Positions 1-9,312 of a stretch of DNA of 64,000 nt are shown here, one piece after another (within the stretch, counting starts at the first letter, position 1; the number at the start of each line of letters is the position of its first letter). This DNA is from Pseudomonas azadiae (lineage in GTDB: Bacteria; Pseudomonadota; Gammaproteobacteria; Pseudomonadales; Pseudomonadaceae): the NCBI RefSeq assembly GCF_019145355.1, contig NZ_JAHSTY010000002.1, forward strand, positions 1,550,001 to 1,614,000. Direction: 5' to 3'. The position numbers and the translations under genes are program-made. The notes under the pieces are model-generated. The model searched no databases. It saw only the letters and a program-made list of their open reading frames with translations, and had not been told where the DNA came from.

Positions 1-573
1 GCGCCACTGTTGTTTGAGATCGCCAACAAATACCCGGCGCTGCAATTGAGCCTGACGTTTTCCGATCATCTGGTGGACCCGTTCGAAGAGGGTATTGATT
101 TGTTGGTACGGTTCGGCGAACTGCAGGACACCAGCGGCCTGGTAGCGCGACGATTGACCCGCCAACGCTGGGCCGTCTGCGCTTCCCCTGACTACCTTGC
201 GCGCTTTGGCACCCCGCAAACGCTGGAAGAGCTGACCCAGCATCGTTGCATCGTCGGCCATCGGCGCGGCCAGCCGCTGGCGTGGCGAGTGATGCAGGCG
301 GGTCAGACCGTCCGTTACGCCCCTCCTTCAACGCACCAGATCGGCGATGGCGAAGTCATGATTCTTGCCGCCGTGGCTGGCGCCGGCCTGTGCCAGATGC
401 CACGCAGCCTGTTCCAGAATGACATCGAGGCCGGCAGGCTGGTCGAGGTGCTGCAAGCCTATGAGCCTGAAGCGGTCGATGTGCATGCGGTCTGGCCGAA
501 GGTGTCGCACCTTCGTCCCAAGGTTCGGTATGTGGTCGACGAGTTGGTCAAGTTGTGCGCGCATTGGCAGTAA
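1..573 (+). CDS. LysR-family regulator, C-terminal part (gene starts before the window)
   Basis: The reading frame is open from the first base, so the DNA-binding N-terminus is missing and only the effector-binding domain (about 190 residues) is visible. The text LLVRFGELQDTSGLVARRL, then RQRWAVCASPDYLARFG and later a conserved His-Arg-Cys stretch, is typical of the substrate-binding half of LysR regulators of the DmlR/CrgA-like group. The target is unknown because the genes it would control lie upstream of the window. It converges on the next LysR gene across a 200-bp gap in which I see no strong terminator. The family call is firm; the specific role is not inferable. Confidence 0.85.
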   Translation, partial: APLLFEIANKYPALQLSLTFSDHLVDPFEEGIDLLVRFGELQDTSGLVARRLTRQRWAVCASPDYLARFGTPQTLEELTQHRCIVGHRRGQPLAWRVMQAGQTVRYAPPSTHQIGDGEVMILAAVAGAGLCQMPRSLFQNDIEAGRLVEVLQAYEPEAVDVHAVWPKVSHLRPKVRYVVDELVKLCAHWQ

Positions 574-776
574 ACGCTGTACACGCAGTCATTCGCTGAA
601 CCGATCGAACATCAGTTGTCCGAACCATTTATTTCCGGGTCCGGTTGTATTTGCTCGGCCAGAATAAGTTGATGGCGATTTTGGGAAGCAACGGAACTGG
701 AGGGCTGGGAAGTGAATGGATCTCCATGCCCATAAAAAGCCAGAAATGATCAGTTAAACAGCCTGTCCAACGACGC

Positions 777-1691
777 CTAAAGACTCTCAGGGTCGCCAAA
801 AAACATCTGAATCCGCGACCGCAACCACCGCTCACCCGGATCATTATCCTGCGACCCACGCCACGCCATATGCAGTTCAAAACTGCGCACCGGCAACGGC
901 GGGTCTTCCGCTCGCAGACCTCCAGCCGAGGTCAGCGCCTGCGCTGCGTAATCCGGCACGGTCGCCAGGATATCGGTACCCGCCAGCAGTGTGCCCAGGC
1001 CGTTGAACTGCGGCACCGCCAGTACCACGTGGCGTTTGCGGCCGAGTTTTTCCAGTTCTTCATCAATAAACCCGCTCAAGTCACCGGCAAACGAAACCAA
1101 TGCGTGGGGGCGGGCGCAGAAGTCGTCCAGGCTCAGGGAGCCCGGTACGCTGTCGGCGCGCAGCAGTTTGGGCAGGCTGCGGCGCAGCACTTTGCGCTTG
1201 GCGTTGGCCGGCAGGTCGGCGGTGTAGCTCACGCCGATGGAGATTTCGCCGGAGGCGAGCAGGCCGGGCATCAGGATGTAGTTGACGCGGCGCACCACCA
1301 GTACGATGCCGGGAGATTCGGCGCGCAAGCGCTTGAGCAGTGGGGGCAGCAGGGCGAATTCGACGTCGTCGGACAGGCCGATGCGGAACACGGCGGTGCT
1401 GGTGGCCGGGTCGAATTCGGCGGCGCGGCTCACGGCGGTGGAAATCGAGTCCAGGGCCGGGGAGAGCAGGGCGAAGATTTCCACCGCGCGGGCCGACGGT
1501 TCCATGCTGCGGCCGGTGCGCACGAACAGCGGGTCATCAAACAGCCCGCGCAGGCGTGACAATGCCGCGCTGATGGCCGGCTGGCCGAGGAACAGTTTCT
1601 CGGCGGCGCGGGTCACGCTGCGCTCATGCATCAAGGTTTCGAATACGATCAAGAGGTTAAGGTCGACACGACGCAGGTCGTTACGGTTCAT
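777..1691 (-). CDS. LysR-family transcriptional regulator
   Basis: This is a complete 304-aa LysR-type activator/repressor. Residues about 8-67 form the winged helix-turn-helix (DLNLLIVFETLMHERSVTRA, then AISAALSRLR), and the rest is the periplasmic-binding-protein-like effector domain. It is transcribed away from the oxidoreductase gene at 1960, with about 270 bp between the two starts, the usual layout in which a LysR protein controls its divergent neighbour. Two perfect dyads lie in that interval (1751-1762 and 1843-1860). The start ATG at 1691 gives the standard LysR N-terminus. Regulation of the neighbour is inferred from position only. Confidence 0.9.
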   Translation of the reverse strand: MNRNDLRRVDLNLLIVFETLMHERSVTRAAEKLFLGQPAISAALSRLRGLFDDPLFVRTGRSMEPSARAVEIFALLSPALDSISTAVSRAAEFDPATSTAVFRIGLSDDVEFALLPPLLKRLRAESPGIVLVVRRVNYILMPGLLASGEISIGVSYTADLPANAKRKVLRRSLPKLLRADSVPGSLSLDDFCARPHALVSFAGDLSGFIDEELEKLGRKRHVVLAVPQFNGLGTLLAGTDILATVPDYAAQALTSAGGLRAEDPPLPVRSFELHMAWRGSQDNDPGERWLRSRIQMFFGDPESL

Positions 1692-1750
1692 CTTGTGTCC
1701 TGGAAGAGTCAGCTGACTTGACGAAAGCGATCATATAAGAACCCCGGAGA

Positions 1751-1762
1751 TTCCATTTGGAA
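1751..1762. promoter_or_regulatory. Candidate operator dyad in the LysR/oxidoreductase interval
   Basis: TTCCATTTGGAA is a perfect inverted repeat lying 60 bp from the LysR start. It is a plausible regulator site by position and symmetry, but no binding site consensus is known to me for this regulator. Confidence 0.35.
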
Positions 1763-1842
1763 GCATGACCGGCATGAATCTTACGGGGAAAGGCTGTTAC
1801 TCTGCACAGGAAAATTGAGTTTTCCTACGATACTTGAAGGCT

Positions 1843-1860
1843 ATTCCGCAGAGGCGGAAT
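1843..1860. promoter_or_regulatory. Second dyad upstream of the oxidoreductase gene
   Basis: ATTCCGC-AGAG-GCGGAAT is a perfect 7-bp inverted repeat with a 4-bp spacer, 100 bp before the oxidoreductase start. There is no T tract after it, so an operator is more likely than a terminator. The core of this dyad (TTCC...GGAA) resembles that of the dyad at 1751-1762, which suggests two sites for one protein. Confidence 0.35.
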
Positions 1861-1959
1861 CAATGATGGGCATGTTGACTATTAATGGCGACCGGTGGTC
1901 TTACCCGCAAAGCCCAGATAGAGTTCATGGCATTAGACGTTACTTTGACGAGGTTTGCG

Positions 1960-2982
1960 ATGTCCCGCACGATTCGTTTTCACAAGTTTGGTCCGGCCGA
2001 GGTGCTCAAATGCGAAGAGCATGCAGCCGCGCAGCCCGCACCGGGCGAAGTGCAGGTGCGTGTCGAAGCGATTGGCATCAGCTGGTACGACATTCTGTGG
2101 CGCCAGAACCTGGCGTCGTCCCACGCTCGTTTGCCGTCCGGCCTTGGCCATGAGATGGCCGGCGTAGTCGTTGCTGTTGGCGACGGCGTGGATGACCTGG
2201 CCGTGGGCGATAAGGTGGCCAGTTTTCCGGCCGAGAGCCCCAATGATTACCCGGTGTATGGCGAGCAGATCGTCTTGCCCCGTTCGGCCCTGACCCGGTA
2301 CCCGGATGTCTTGAGCCCTATCGAGGCCAGCGTGCATTTCACGCCGCTACTGATTGCCTACTTTGCGTACATGGATCTGGCGCGGGTCAAGCCCGGGCAA
2401 TTTGCCCTGGTGACTGACGCCAGCCACTGCGCCGGCCCGTCCTTTGTGCAACTGGGCAAAGCCCTGGGGGTACGAGTGATTGCAGCCACCAAGGACAGCG
2501 CGGAGCGCGAATATCTGCTCTCGCTGGGTGCGGAAAAGGTCATTGTCACCGAAGAGCAGGACCTGCTGATGCAAATCAACAAGTTCACCGACAACCGCGG
2601 TGTCGACGTGGTGTTCGATGGCTTGGGTGGCCCACAAATGTCGTTGCTCGGCGATGTACTGGCACCGCGTGGCAGCCTCGTGCTGTATGGCTTGCAGGGC
2701 GGCAACCAGACGCCATTCCCAGCGTGCGCGGCGTTCCAGAAGAATATCCAGTTCTTTGTGCATTGCATCGGTAACTTCACCGGCAAACCTGAGCTTGGCA
2801 TTATCCAGGACCAAGTTGCCTTGCAGCGGGCCCTGCGGGATATCAACCAACTGACAGCCGACCGCGTGCTGGTGCCGCTGAAAACCACCGTGTTCCCTTT
2901 CAGTCAATTCGTGGAAGCGCACCGCTACATGGATGAATGCCCGTGCCGCGAGCGCGTCGCGTTGCAGGTTGAAGCTGTTTAG
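1960..2982 (+). CDS. Zinc-less medium-chain dehydrogenase/reductase (quinone oxidoreductase-like)
   Basis: This 340-aa protein belongs to the MDR superfamily, which reduces or oxidises carbonyls, alcohols or quinones with NAD(P)H. It shows the GroES-like N-terminal fold with GLGHEMAGVVVAVGDGVDDL and a Rossmann domain reading LVTDASHCAGPSFVQLGKAL, then LGAEKVI. The Cys expected as catalytic zinc ligand in true alcohol dehydrogenases is absent (GISWYDILWRQ), so it resembles the zinc-independent quinone oxidoreductase branch. I chose ATG 1960 (protein starts MSRTIRFHKFG) because GACGAGG ends 6 bases before it; the frame is open further upstream but without a good ribosome-binding site. The substrate is unknown, and control by the divergent LysR is likely. 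Confidence 0.85.
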   Translation: MSRTIRFHKFGPAEVLKCEEHAAAQPAPGEVQVRVEAIGISWYDILWRQNLASSHARLPSGLGHEMAGVVVAVGDGVDDLAVGDKVASFPAESPNDYPVYGEQIVLPRSALTRYPDVLSPIEASVHFTPLLIAYFAYMDLARVKPGQFALVTDASHCAGPSFVQLGKALGVRVIAATKDSAEREYLLSLGAEKVIVTEEQDLLMQINKFTDNRGVDVVFDGLGGPQMSLLGDVLAPRGSLVLYGLQGGNQTPFPACAAFQKNIQFFVHCIGNFTGKPELGIIQDQVALQRALRDINQLTADRVLVPLKTTVFPFSQFVEAHRYMDECPCRERVALQVEAV

Positions 2983-3118
2983 GGTGTAGGAATGTTCTCA
3001 ATCGAGCATTCCTCGCCGTTGGCGCATGGGGCAAATGCGCCATATGACAGGGCTTAACTAGAGCGCCCATCCAGTGCCTCGCTGGCACTTTACCCCCCTG
3101 AATCCTGATTTTTTCGCC

Positions 3119-3152
3119 GACGCCGCCCTGAATTCCAGCGCGGCGTCTTTGT
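3119..3152 (+). terminator. Candidate rho-independent terminator after the oxidoreductase
   Basis: GACGCCGC and GCGGCGTC form a perfect 8-bp GC-rich stem around a 13-base loop, followed by TTTGTG. The T tract is short, so efficiency is uncertain. Confidence 0.5.
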
Positions 3153-3275
3153 GTGCATGTGATTCGGTTGTTCGCCTTTATCCATCTGCATGGGTTTTCG
3201 ACAAGCTTCTGTATCTATTAATCATTATTCCAGCGCTGATAATTACACCTTCACTTTCATCTCAAGGACTGAGCA

Positions 3276-3425
3276 ATGATCGATTGTCTGATACTTGCGC
3301 CGCGAGTGCCTGAAACTAACGTTGAGGTGTTCCCGGAGCGCCAGGTAAGCAGGCGAGCCTATGGGCTGCGTCAATACAATAAGTGGGAAAGTATGTCGTG
3401 GTTATTTGTAAGACGCTTCTTTTAA
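3276..3425 (+). CDS. Possible small protein, 49 aa
   Basis: This ATG-started ORF has a well-placed AAGGA ending seven bases before the start. It encodes a 49-residue basic peptide beginning MIDCLILAPRVPE and ending in a Trp/Phe/Arg-rich tail. I do not recognise it. It stands alone between terminator-like hairpins and the unknown gene at 3686. No signal peptide or membrane segment is evident. Its reality rests only on the ribosome-binding site and position, so it may be spurious. Confidence 0.3.
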   Translation: MIDCLILAPRVPETNVEVFPERQVSRRAYGLRQYNKWESMSWLFVRRFF

Positions 3426-3685
3426 TAGTCAGTTAAAGGTGTGTAAGAGCTCGTAGGAAAGATCCTAAAGCCGCGATCGGATCCATTCAGGCCCAGTAAA
3501 GCAGGGGTTTCTCAACGTTTTCGAGGCGAGGGCTCCGCACGAGGGCGGGCATGTCATTTTGTTGCGTAGTGCTAGTGTCAAGTCAAAGACGCACACGGTA
3601 GTGCACGCATGTCTTACACACGTAATAGGTCGAGCAAATACTGTCAGCAGTTGCTTGAAATTGATATTTGAACTCAGGTAATAGA

Positions 3686-5098
3686 ATGATGAGCACTATT
3701 CACGAGCAGGCGATGACTTATGTTTACCAGCAAGTTCTGCAACGTTTGATCGGGCACTTTACCCGCGAAGAACGAACGGCACTCCAGTTGTTGGTCCAGC
3801 GAATCATTGTCGCCGCAGGAGGCATGGAGCAAGTAGGCGGATACAAAGTGCTGGTGGCGCATGGGGGCGGCGAAGTGAGCAGCTACACATTGGCACTGTT
3901 GCGTGCCGCGCAGTTAACCATTGCTGGCCGAGCCCCGCGCACCTTTCACCTGCGCGTCGCAACGTTGAGGCATGGGGGAATGACCGAGAGCACGCTCGAT
4001 GGCATCAACCAGGGCTATGGCCGTCTATTTCTGCACGACGATCCAAGGGTCGAACTGCTGATGGTGGAGAATCAGGAAGTACTGCCTTTTAACCACTTGC
4101 GGCCCGCATCAATCGCTGGGCGACAAATCAGCCAGCGCAATAGTCTGATGCTGGGTCACCTGAGCTCCGGTGATTGCCGCGCCACGTTGTGCAGCGATAC
4201 CTACCTGGCACTGGGGGATTTTTACCAGCGTGTCACCTGTTGGCAGGGCGGGGTGCATGCACTGGTCAGCGGTGACTCACCGCGCAAGCAAAGTCATTTT
4301 CTGGCATGGCTTAAAAACATGGCACACGGCGCGGGTATCGCAATGCCCGACGCGTGGCCGTCGTCGCTCACCGGTCTGTTCGCCCAAATGAACGACTGGA
4401 GCACAGGTTATTATCGCGACGTGTACGGCGAGCATTATGTCGAGAGTGCGAACCCCAGCAAAGCCAGCCATCGTCACCTGGCCTACATCAGCGTCGCCGA
4501 TTTGATTGACGACATAGACCTGCGAACCTCGACCATGCTCACCGAGTTCATGGCCTTCGCCCATGACCCGATGGGTTTTCACTTCAGCCACCCAGGCTAC
4601 TCCAGCCCCCGGCTGATGGCTCATCTGCGTGGGCTCCAGGCCGAATGCCTGCGAGACCTGACCTATGAAGAAGGAGTGCAAGGTTTTATCCAGCGGTCGG
4701 CCCGGTACCTGCCCGAAGCGTTTCTCGCGCAGGCAGGCACCCGTGAAGGGCGCATGGAATCGAGCGCCTGTGCCCAGCAGTTCTTTGGGCTGGACGAAAC
4801 TCAATTGATCTGCCTGCTGTTTTCACCGTTTATTCATCATGGTGAGCGGCTGGAAGGTTATCTGCGCCAGTGCCACCCAGGCATGCTGGTTGCGCTGCCC
4901 GAGCTGCACAAGGTCCTGCAGGGCCAGCCGTGCGCCGACATGCTGCAACAATGGGCGACTGACACCAGCGGCTTGCCGTTGCCTTTGTTGCAGCACCTGT
5001 ACCGCAAACGGCCCTCGGGCAACGCAAGCAACAAATTGCGCAGTGCTGGCATCTCTGCCCATGGCAGTGCGCAGGCCTGTCAATTGTCCGGGCGATGA
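3686..5098 (+). CDS. Unrecognised 470-aa protein, cotranscribed with a MocR-type regulator
   Basis: I do not recognise this family. The protein looks soluble and cytoplasmic, with no signal peptide or membrane helix. Features that can be seen are a Gly-rich stretch VLVAHGGGEVSSYTLALLRA near residue 55, a His/Cys-containing middle and a His-rich segment FHFSHPGYSS near residue 300. Its stop overlaps the start of the MocR gene (ATGA at 5095-5098), so the two are translationally coupled and probably act in one process. The frame opens at a TTG at 3668, but ATG 3686 or ATG 3689 fits the AGGT at 3676-3679 better. A metabolic enzyme or accessory protein under PLP-type control is possible but unproven. 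Confidence 0.75.
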   Translation: MMSTIHEQAMTYVYQQVLQRLIGHFTREERTALQLLVQRIIVAAGGMEQVGGYKVLVAHGGGEVSSYTLALLRAAQLTIAGRAPRTFHLRVATLRHGGMTESTLDGINQGYGRLFLHDDPRVELLMVENQEVLPFNHLRPASIAGRQISQRNSLMLGHLSSGDCRATLCSDTYLALGDFYQRVTCWQGGVHALVSGDSPRKQSHFLAWLKNMAHGAGIAMPDAWPSSLTGLFAQMNDWSTGYYRDVYGEHYVESANPSKASHRHLAYISVADLIDDIDLRTSTMLTEFMAFAHDPMGFHFSHPGYSSPRLMAHLRGLQAECLRDLTYEEGVQGFIQRSARYLPEAFLAQAGTREGRMESSACAQQFFGLDETQLICLLFSPFIHHGERLEGYLRQCHPGMLVALPELHKVLQGQPCADMLQQWATDTSGLPLPLLQHLYRKRPSGNASNKLRSAGISAHGSAQACQLSGR

Positions 5099-6501
5099 CA
5101 CTGCGCGGCGAGCGGCGGGCGGATTTCGCGTATCAGGCGGTTTACCGCTACATGATCAACCTGATCAACGACGTCAGCACCGATGCGCGGGTAAAGCTGC
5201 CGTCCCTGCGGCAGTTGGCGGGGCGCTTGAACGTATCGATCTCGACGGTCCAGTACGCCTATTCGCTGCTCGAGAAGGAGGGCAGGGTCTATTCGGTGGC
5301 CAAGTCGGGTTATTACGCCTGGCCGCTGTCGGCAAACCCGATGGTGGGGGCAGGGGGGGACCTGCTCGACCGGCTCTACGCAGCGGCGCGTCGCCCAGGC
5401 ATGGTGGTGCTCAGTGGGGATGATCCCTCGTTGCTGGCATCTCTGGACAGCAGCCTGTTGCGCCTGGAACGCGAGCTGGTGCGCCAATACCCGCGGCAAT
5501 TGCAACCGTGGGCGCAGCCCTGCGGTGTCTGGGAACTGCGTGCAGCGCTGGCGGCGCGGTATACCTCATCGCCCACGCGCTGCTGGCACGCCGATGACGT
5601 CTACATCGGTGCCGACCTGCGGGGCGTGCTGGACATTCTCATCGAGGTTCTGGGTCTTAAGGGAACCACGGTGATTGTGGAATCACCGTGCGATTGGCTG
5701 GTTCTGCGCCTGCTTCAGGATGCCGGGGTACGCATTATCGAATTGCCGTGGACGTCCCAGGGGCGTCTGGACCTGGTGAGCCTGGATCAGTTGTTGTGCG
5801 ATGAACCTGTGCACCTGGTGTTGCTGTCATCCCGATTCAGCCTGCCGGCCGGGACCGTCATGCCGACCCAGGACCGCCTGGCCCTCGCGCAAATGCTCGA
5901 TCAATATGGTTGCTGGTTGCTGGAAAACGACACTTTTGGCGAATTGGGCTTCAAGGAACCGCAGGCGGCGCTGCACGAGTTGGTGAACCCTGAACGATTG
6001 ATGGTGTTTTCTTCGTTCGAGAAAGTATTGGGGTCGGAAGCGCCCTATGGCTATCTGCTCTCTCGGCGTATGAGCAGCGAGTTGCAGCGTCAGTTTTTGC
6101 TGCGTTCCTTTCGCCTGTCGTCGATCCGCCAGCGCGCCATCGCCCGTCTGTATCAGAGCGGACGAATCGACCAGCACCTGCGCGCTTTGCGCCTGCTGTT
6201 GCATCAGCAGGGGGAGCAGATGTGTCAACGCCTGGACCAGCATCTGGGCGATCAAGTGGCCTTCCGGCCGCCGGTTGCCGGGGCGACGTTCTGGCTGGGT
6301 TCCACAAGACCTGTGGATATGCGCCAGGTATTCCAGCGCCTGCTCGCCCGGCAGGTGGTGATTGCACCCGGTGAGTTATTCAGCGTCAGCGGCCTGCATC
6401 AGCAATATTTGCGCCTGAGCCATACCTTTCACGGGCAGCCCGACCTGGATATTGCCCTGGCTGCGATAAGCGAAGCGCTGCATCAGGCGCAGACCGATTG
6501 A
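5095..6501 (+). CDS. MocR/PdxR-type regulator (GntR winged helix plus aminotransferase domain)
   Basis: The 468-aa protein starts with a GntR-family winged helix (residues about 10-75, LPSLRQLAGRLNVSISTVQ) and continues as a fold-type I aminotransferase domain. The PLP-binding lysine is expected in SSFEKVLGSEAPYGYL, at Lys310. In the segment ENDTFGEL a Phe stands where family members often have Tyr. Such proteins sense PLP, an amino acid or a related amine and usually control an adjacent gene. Here it overlaps the preceding unknown gene by four bases rather than diverging from it, so autoregulation of the pair is likely. The ligand is unknown. Confidence 0.88.
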   Translation: MTLRGERRADFAYQAVYRYMINLINDVSTDARVKLPSLRQLAGRLNVSISTVQYAYSLLEKEGRVYSVAKSGYYAWPLSANPMVGAGGDLLDRLYAAARRPGMVVLSGDDPSLLASLDSSLLRLERELVRQYPRQLQPWAQPCGVWELRAALAARYTSSPTRCWHADDVYIGADLRGVLDILIEVLGLKGTTVIVESPCDWLVLRLLQDAGVRIIELPWTSQGRLDLVSLDQLLCDEPVHLVLLSSRFSLPAGTVMPTQDRLALAQMLDQYGCWLLENDTFGELGFKEPQAALHELVNPERLMVFSSFEKVLGSEAPYGYLLSRRMSSELQRQFLLRSFRLSSIRQRAIARLYQSGRIDQHLRALRLLLHQQGEQMCQRLDQHLGDQVAFRPPVAGATFWLGSTRPVDMRQVFQRLLARQVVIAPGELFSVSGLHQQYLRLSHTFHGQPDLDIALAAISEALHQAQTD

Positions 6502-6606
6502 ATACGCGAAGTTTCTGTTAGTTTTGTCGGATCGATAACGTCGCGCGGTAGTCGAACTCTCAGTAAACTGCCTTCACTTCCGAATTCTTCTTTGCGAGGT
6601 CCATGC

Positions 6607-8250
6607 ATGACAATCAGTCCTTTTGCGGGCAAACCGGCGCCAGCCCAGTTGCTGGTGGATCTCCCGCGACTGGTTACGGCCTATTACACCGGCCGGCCTG
6701 ATGCAGCTATCTCCACCCAACGCGTCGCTTTTGGTACCTCCGGGCACCGTGGCAGCTCGTTCGATTTGAGCTTTAACGAATGGCACGTGCTGGCCATCAG
6801 CCAAGCCATCTGCCTGTATCGCGAAGCCCAGGGTATCAACGGCCCCCTGTTTGTTGGCCTGGACACTCACGCGCTGTCCACGCCTGCCGGTGCCAGCGCC
6901 CTGGAGGTGCTGGCCGCTAACGGCGTGCACGTGATGCTGGCCGAAGGCGATGAATACACGCCGACCCCCGCCATTTCCCACGCGATCATCTGCTACAACC
7001 GTGGCCGTACCAGCGGCTTGGCCGACGGCATCGTGATCACGCCGTCGCACAACCCGCCGCAGAGTGGCGGCTACAAGTACAACCCGCCCAATGGCGGCCC
7101 GGCCGACACCCATGTGACCAAGTGGATCGAAGCCAAGGCCAATGAACTGCTGGCCGCTCAATTGGCCGGGGTCAAGCGCATGCCCCATGCTCAGGCACTC
7201 AAGGCCGCCACCACCCATCGTCATGATTACCTCAATAGCTACGTGGCAGACCTGGTCAATGTGATCGACATGGACGCCATCCGCAGCGCAGACCTGCGCC
7301 TGGGCGTAGACCCATTGGGTGGCGCAGGTGTGCGCTACTGGTCGGCGATTGCCGAGCACTACCGGTTGAACCTGGAGGTGGTGAACACTGAAGTCGACGC
7401 CACGTTCCGCTTCATGAGCGTCGACTGGGACGGCCAGATCCGCATGGACCCGTCTTCCAGCTACGCCATGCAAGGCCTCATCGGCCTCAAGGAGCGCTTT
7501 GACGTGGCCTTCGCCTGCGACCCGGACCACGACCGCCACGGCATCGTCACCCCGTCCGGTGGCCTGTTGGCGCCCAACAATTACCTGGCGGTGTCCATCG
7601 ACTACCTGTTCCAGAATCGCCCCGAGTGGCGCGCCGACGCGGCCGTGGGCAAGACCGTCGTCAGCAGCGGCCTGATTGACCGCGTGGCTGCGCGTATCGG
7701 CCGTCGTCTGTACGAAGTGCCGGTGGGCTTCAAATGGTTCGCCGATGGTTTGTTCGAAGGTTCGCTGGGGTTTGGTGGCGAAGAAAGCGCCGGCGCTTCG
7801 TTCTTGCGCAAGGACGGGACCGTGTGGAGCACTGACAAGGACGGCTTGATCCCCGCGCTGCTGGCGGCGGAAATGACCTCGCGCAAAGGCCAGGACCCCA
7901 GCCAGATCTACCGCGGCCTGACCGACGCCCTGGGCGAGCCGTTCGCGATTCGTGTGGATGCCAAGGCCACCCCGGCGCAGAAAGCCTTGCTCGGCAAGTT
8001 GTCGCCCGACCAGGTGACCTCCACCGAGTTGGCCGGCGAAAGCATCCAGCAGATTCTCAGCCACGCGCCGGGCAATAACCAGGCGATCGGCGGGCTGAAG
8101 GTGATGACCGAAAACGGCTGGTTCGCCGCACGGCCATCGGGTACCGAGGACATCTACAAGATCTACGCCGAGAGCTTTATCGGTGAAGATCACCTCAAGC
8201 GGTTGGTGGAAGAGGCGCAGGTGCTGGTGGACGGTGCTATCACCCAATAA
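6607..8250 (+). CDS. pgm: Phosphoglucomutase (alpha-D-glucose-specific)
   Basis: This 547-aa enzyme interconverts glucose 1-phosphate and glucose 6-phosphate and feeds glycogen/trehalose and envelope sugar synthesis. The phosphoserine loop is [15 protein letters not shown], with Ser147 as the expected catalytic residue. The metal-binding loop [11 protein letters not shown], the sugar-binding GGEESAGAS and the phosphate-binding RPSGTED motif are all present, and the length fits E. coli Pgm. ATG 6607 is chosen because GAGG at 6595-6598 lies eight bases before it and the N-terminus [18 protein letters not shown] matches the family; an in-frame upstream start would add five residues. It stands alone, with a REP doublet directly after it. 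Confidence 0.97.
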   Translation: MTISPFAGKPAPAQLLVDLPRLVTAYYTGRPDAAISTQRVAFGTSGHRGSSFDLSFNEWHVLAISQAICLYREAQGINGPLFVGLDTHALSTPAGASALEVLAANGVHVMLAEGDEYTPTPAISHAIICYNRGRTSGLADGIVITPSHNPPQSGGYKYNPPNGGPADTHVTKWIEAKANELLAAQLAGVKRMPHAQALKAATTHRHDYLNSYVADLVNVIDMDAIRSADLRLGVDPLGGAGVRYWSAIAEHYRLNLEVVNTEVDATFRFMSVDWDGQIRMDPSSSYAMQGLIGLKERFDVAFACDPDHDRHGIVTPSGGLLAPNNYLAVSIDYLFQNRPEWRADAAVGKTVVSSGLIDRVAARIGRRLYEVPVGFKWFADGLFEGSLGFGGEESAGASFLRKDGTVWSTDKDGLIPALLAAEMTSRKGQDPSQIYRGLTDALGEPFAIRVDAKATPAQKALLGKLSPDQVTSTELAGESIQQILSHAPGNNQAIGGLKVMTENGWFAARPSGTEDIYKIYAESFIGEDHLKRLVEEAQVLVDGAITQ

Positions 8251-8260
8251 CGCTGAAAGA

Positions 8261-8395
8261 CTGTAGTGAGCGGGCTTGCCCCGCGCTGGGGGGCAAAGCC
8301 GCCCTAAAACCAGGCACCGCGTTCTGTCTGACAGACAGCGGTATTTTATTGGGGCGGCTTCGCCCCCCAGCGCGGGGCGAGCCCGCTCACTACAG
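8261..8395. repeat. REP doublet (REPIN) between pgm and the pirin gene
   Basis: Two REP units face each other: CTGTAGTGAGCGGGCTTGCC at the left and the reverse complement GAGCCCGCTCACTACAG at the right. Inner arms CGCGCTGGGGGGC / GCCCCCCAGCGCG also pair, with a loop of about 50 bases between. This is the classic REPIN form of fluorescent pseudomonads. It sits between two convergent genes and can act as a bidirectional transcription barrier. Confidence 0.9.
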
Positions 8396-8397
8396 GT

Positions 8398-9093
8398 TCA
8401 GGCGAGGTCGACCAGCACGATCTCGCTGTCTTCAAGCGCTGTTACCCGCAAGACCTGCTCATCTTCAACCGCAACACCGTCTCGAGCTTGCGCACGCACG
8501 CCATTGACGTCAATCACTCCCGTCGTCGGTACGAGGTAGGCGCGACGCCCGCTCTCCAGTCGATATTCGGCGCTTTCCCCAGCCTTCAGGTTCGCCGCCA
8601 CCAAGCGTGCATCAGCGCGGATGCGCAGGCTCTCGCTGTCTCCCGCCTTGCCGCTGGCAAGGGTCACAAAGCCTTCCAGGCCGCCTTTGGGAAACGGCTT
8701 GGCGCCCCACGACGGCGGCAGACCGGCTTCGTTGGGCATAATCCAGATCTGGAAAATCTTGGTCGGTGCGCCTTCCAGGTTGTACTCGCTGTGGGCGATC
8801 CCGGTGCCCGCGCTCATCACCTGGACATCACCTGCCTCGGTGCGACCCTTGTTGCCGAGGTTATCGGCATGGCTGATCGCACCTTCACGCACATAAGTAA
8901 TGATCTCCATGTCGCGATGTGAATGCTGCGGGAAGCCGGTGCCTGGCGCGATGATGTCGTCGTTCCAGACCCGCAGGTTGCCCCAGTGCATGCGCTGGGG
9001 GTCGTGATACTCGGCAAACGAGAAGTGGTGATGGGCGTCAAGCCAGCCATGATGGGCGCCGCCCAGGGAGTTGAAAGGTGGCAGTTCAAGCAT
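8398..9093 (-). CDS. Pirin-family bicupin protein
   Basis: The 231-aa protein has the pirin double-cupin fold. The metal-binding pattern is visible in the N-terminal cupin: HHHFSF, then PQHSHRDMEIITYVREG and GTGIAHSEYN, supplying three His and a Glu. Relatives of this length (YhhW/YhaK type) bind a divalent metal, and some show quercetin dioxygenase activity; others modulate redox-responsive transcription. It lacks a signal peptide and is cytosolic. It is monocistronic and converges on pgm across a REPIN only a few bases from its stop. The physiological substrate is not inferable. Confidence 0.9.
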   Translation of the reverse strand: MLELPPFNSLGGAHHGWLDAHHHFSFAEYHDPQRMHWGNLRVWNDDIIAPGTGFPQHSHRDMEIITYVREGAISHADNLGNKGRTEAGDVQVMSAGTGIAHSEYNLEGAPTKIFQIWIMPNEAGLPPSWGAKPFPKGGLEGFVTLASGKAGDSESLRIRADARLVAANLKAGESAEYRLESGRRAYLVPTTGVIDVNGVRAQARDGVAVEDEQVLRVTALEDSEIVLVDLA

Positions 9094-9312
9094 GATCGTC
9101 TCCTGTGGATGGCGCCTATGATCCTGCAGCTCATGATCGATAAAAAGCGTAAAAACTGCCTGATTCCTATCAGTCTATTAGATTGGTTGCAGGCGTTTTG
9201 ACTTTCAGTTCATCGCCTAACTGCATGAACGCAAAGCAATTGGCTGGAATTGAGCGTCGATTCCGGCGACCATGGCGCCTGTGTCAGCCTCACACTCATC
9301 GCAGGAGTCCGC

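Larger units (their letters stand above)
2983..3685. other. Hairpin-rich intergenic region of about 700 bp
   Basis: Several stem-loops follow the oxidoreductase. GGAATG...CATTCC with a bulge is at 2989-3012, TGGCGCAT-loop-ATGCGCCA at 3020-3042, and AGTGCC-loop-GGCACT at 3073-3089. The strongest terminator candidate is at 3119-3152. A small ORF with a good ribosome-binding site lies at 3276-3425. A short dyad TAGGA-AAGA-TCCTA lies at 3454-3467. The rest is noticeably more AT-rich than the flanking genes and shows no further recognisable feature. Confidence 0.5.

Noticed and set aside
3083..3095. Possible sigma-54 promoter (TGGCAC)
   Set aside because: The downstream TTGCA half is absent at the required spacing.
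3074..3313. 79-codon frame in the 3-kb spacer
   Set aside because: It runs through the terminator-like hairpin at 3119-3147 and lacks a ribosome-binding site; the shorter ORF at 3276 is better supported.
6574..8247. 557-codon open frame on the minus strand across pgm
   Set aside because: It is an antisense shadow of a well-conserved enzyme gene in GC-rich DNA; its translation shows no family motif.
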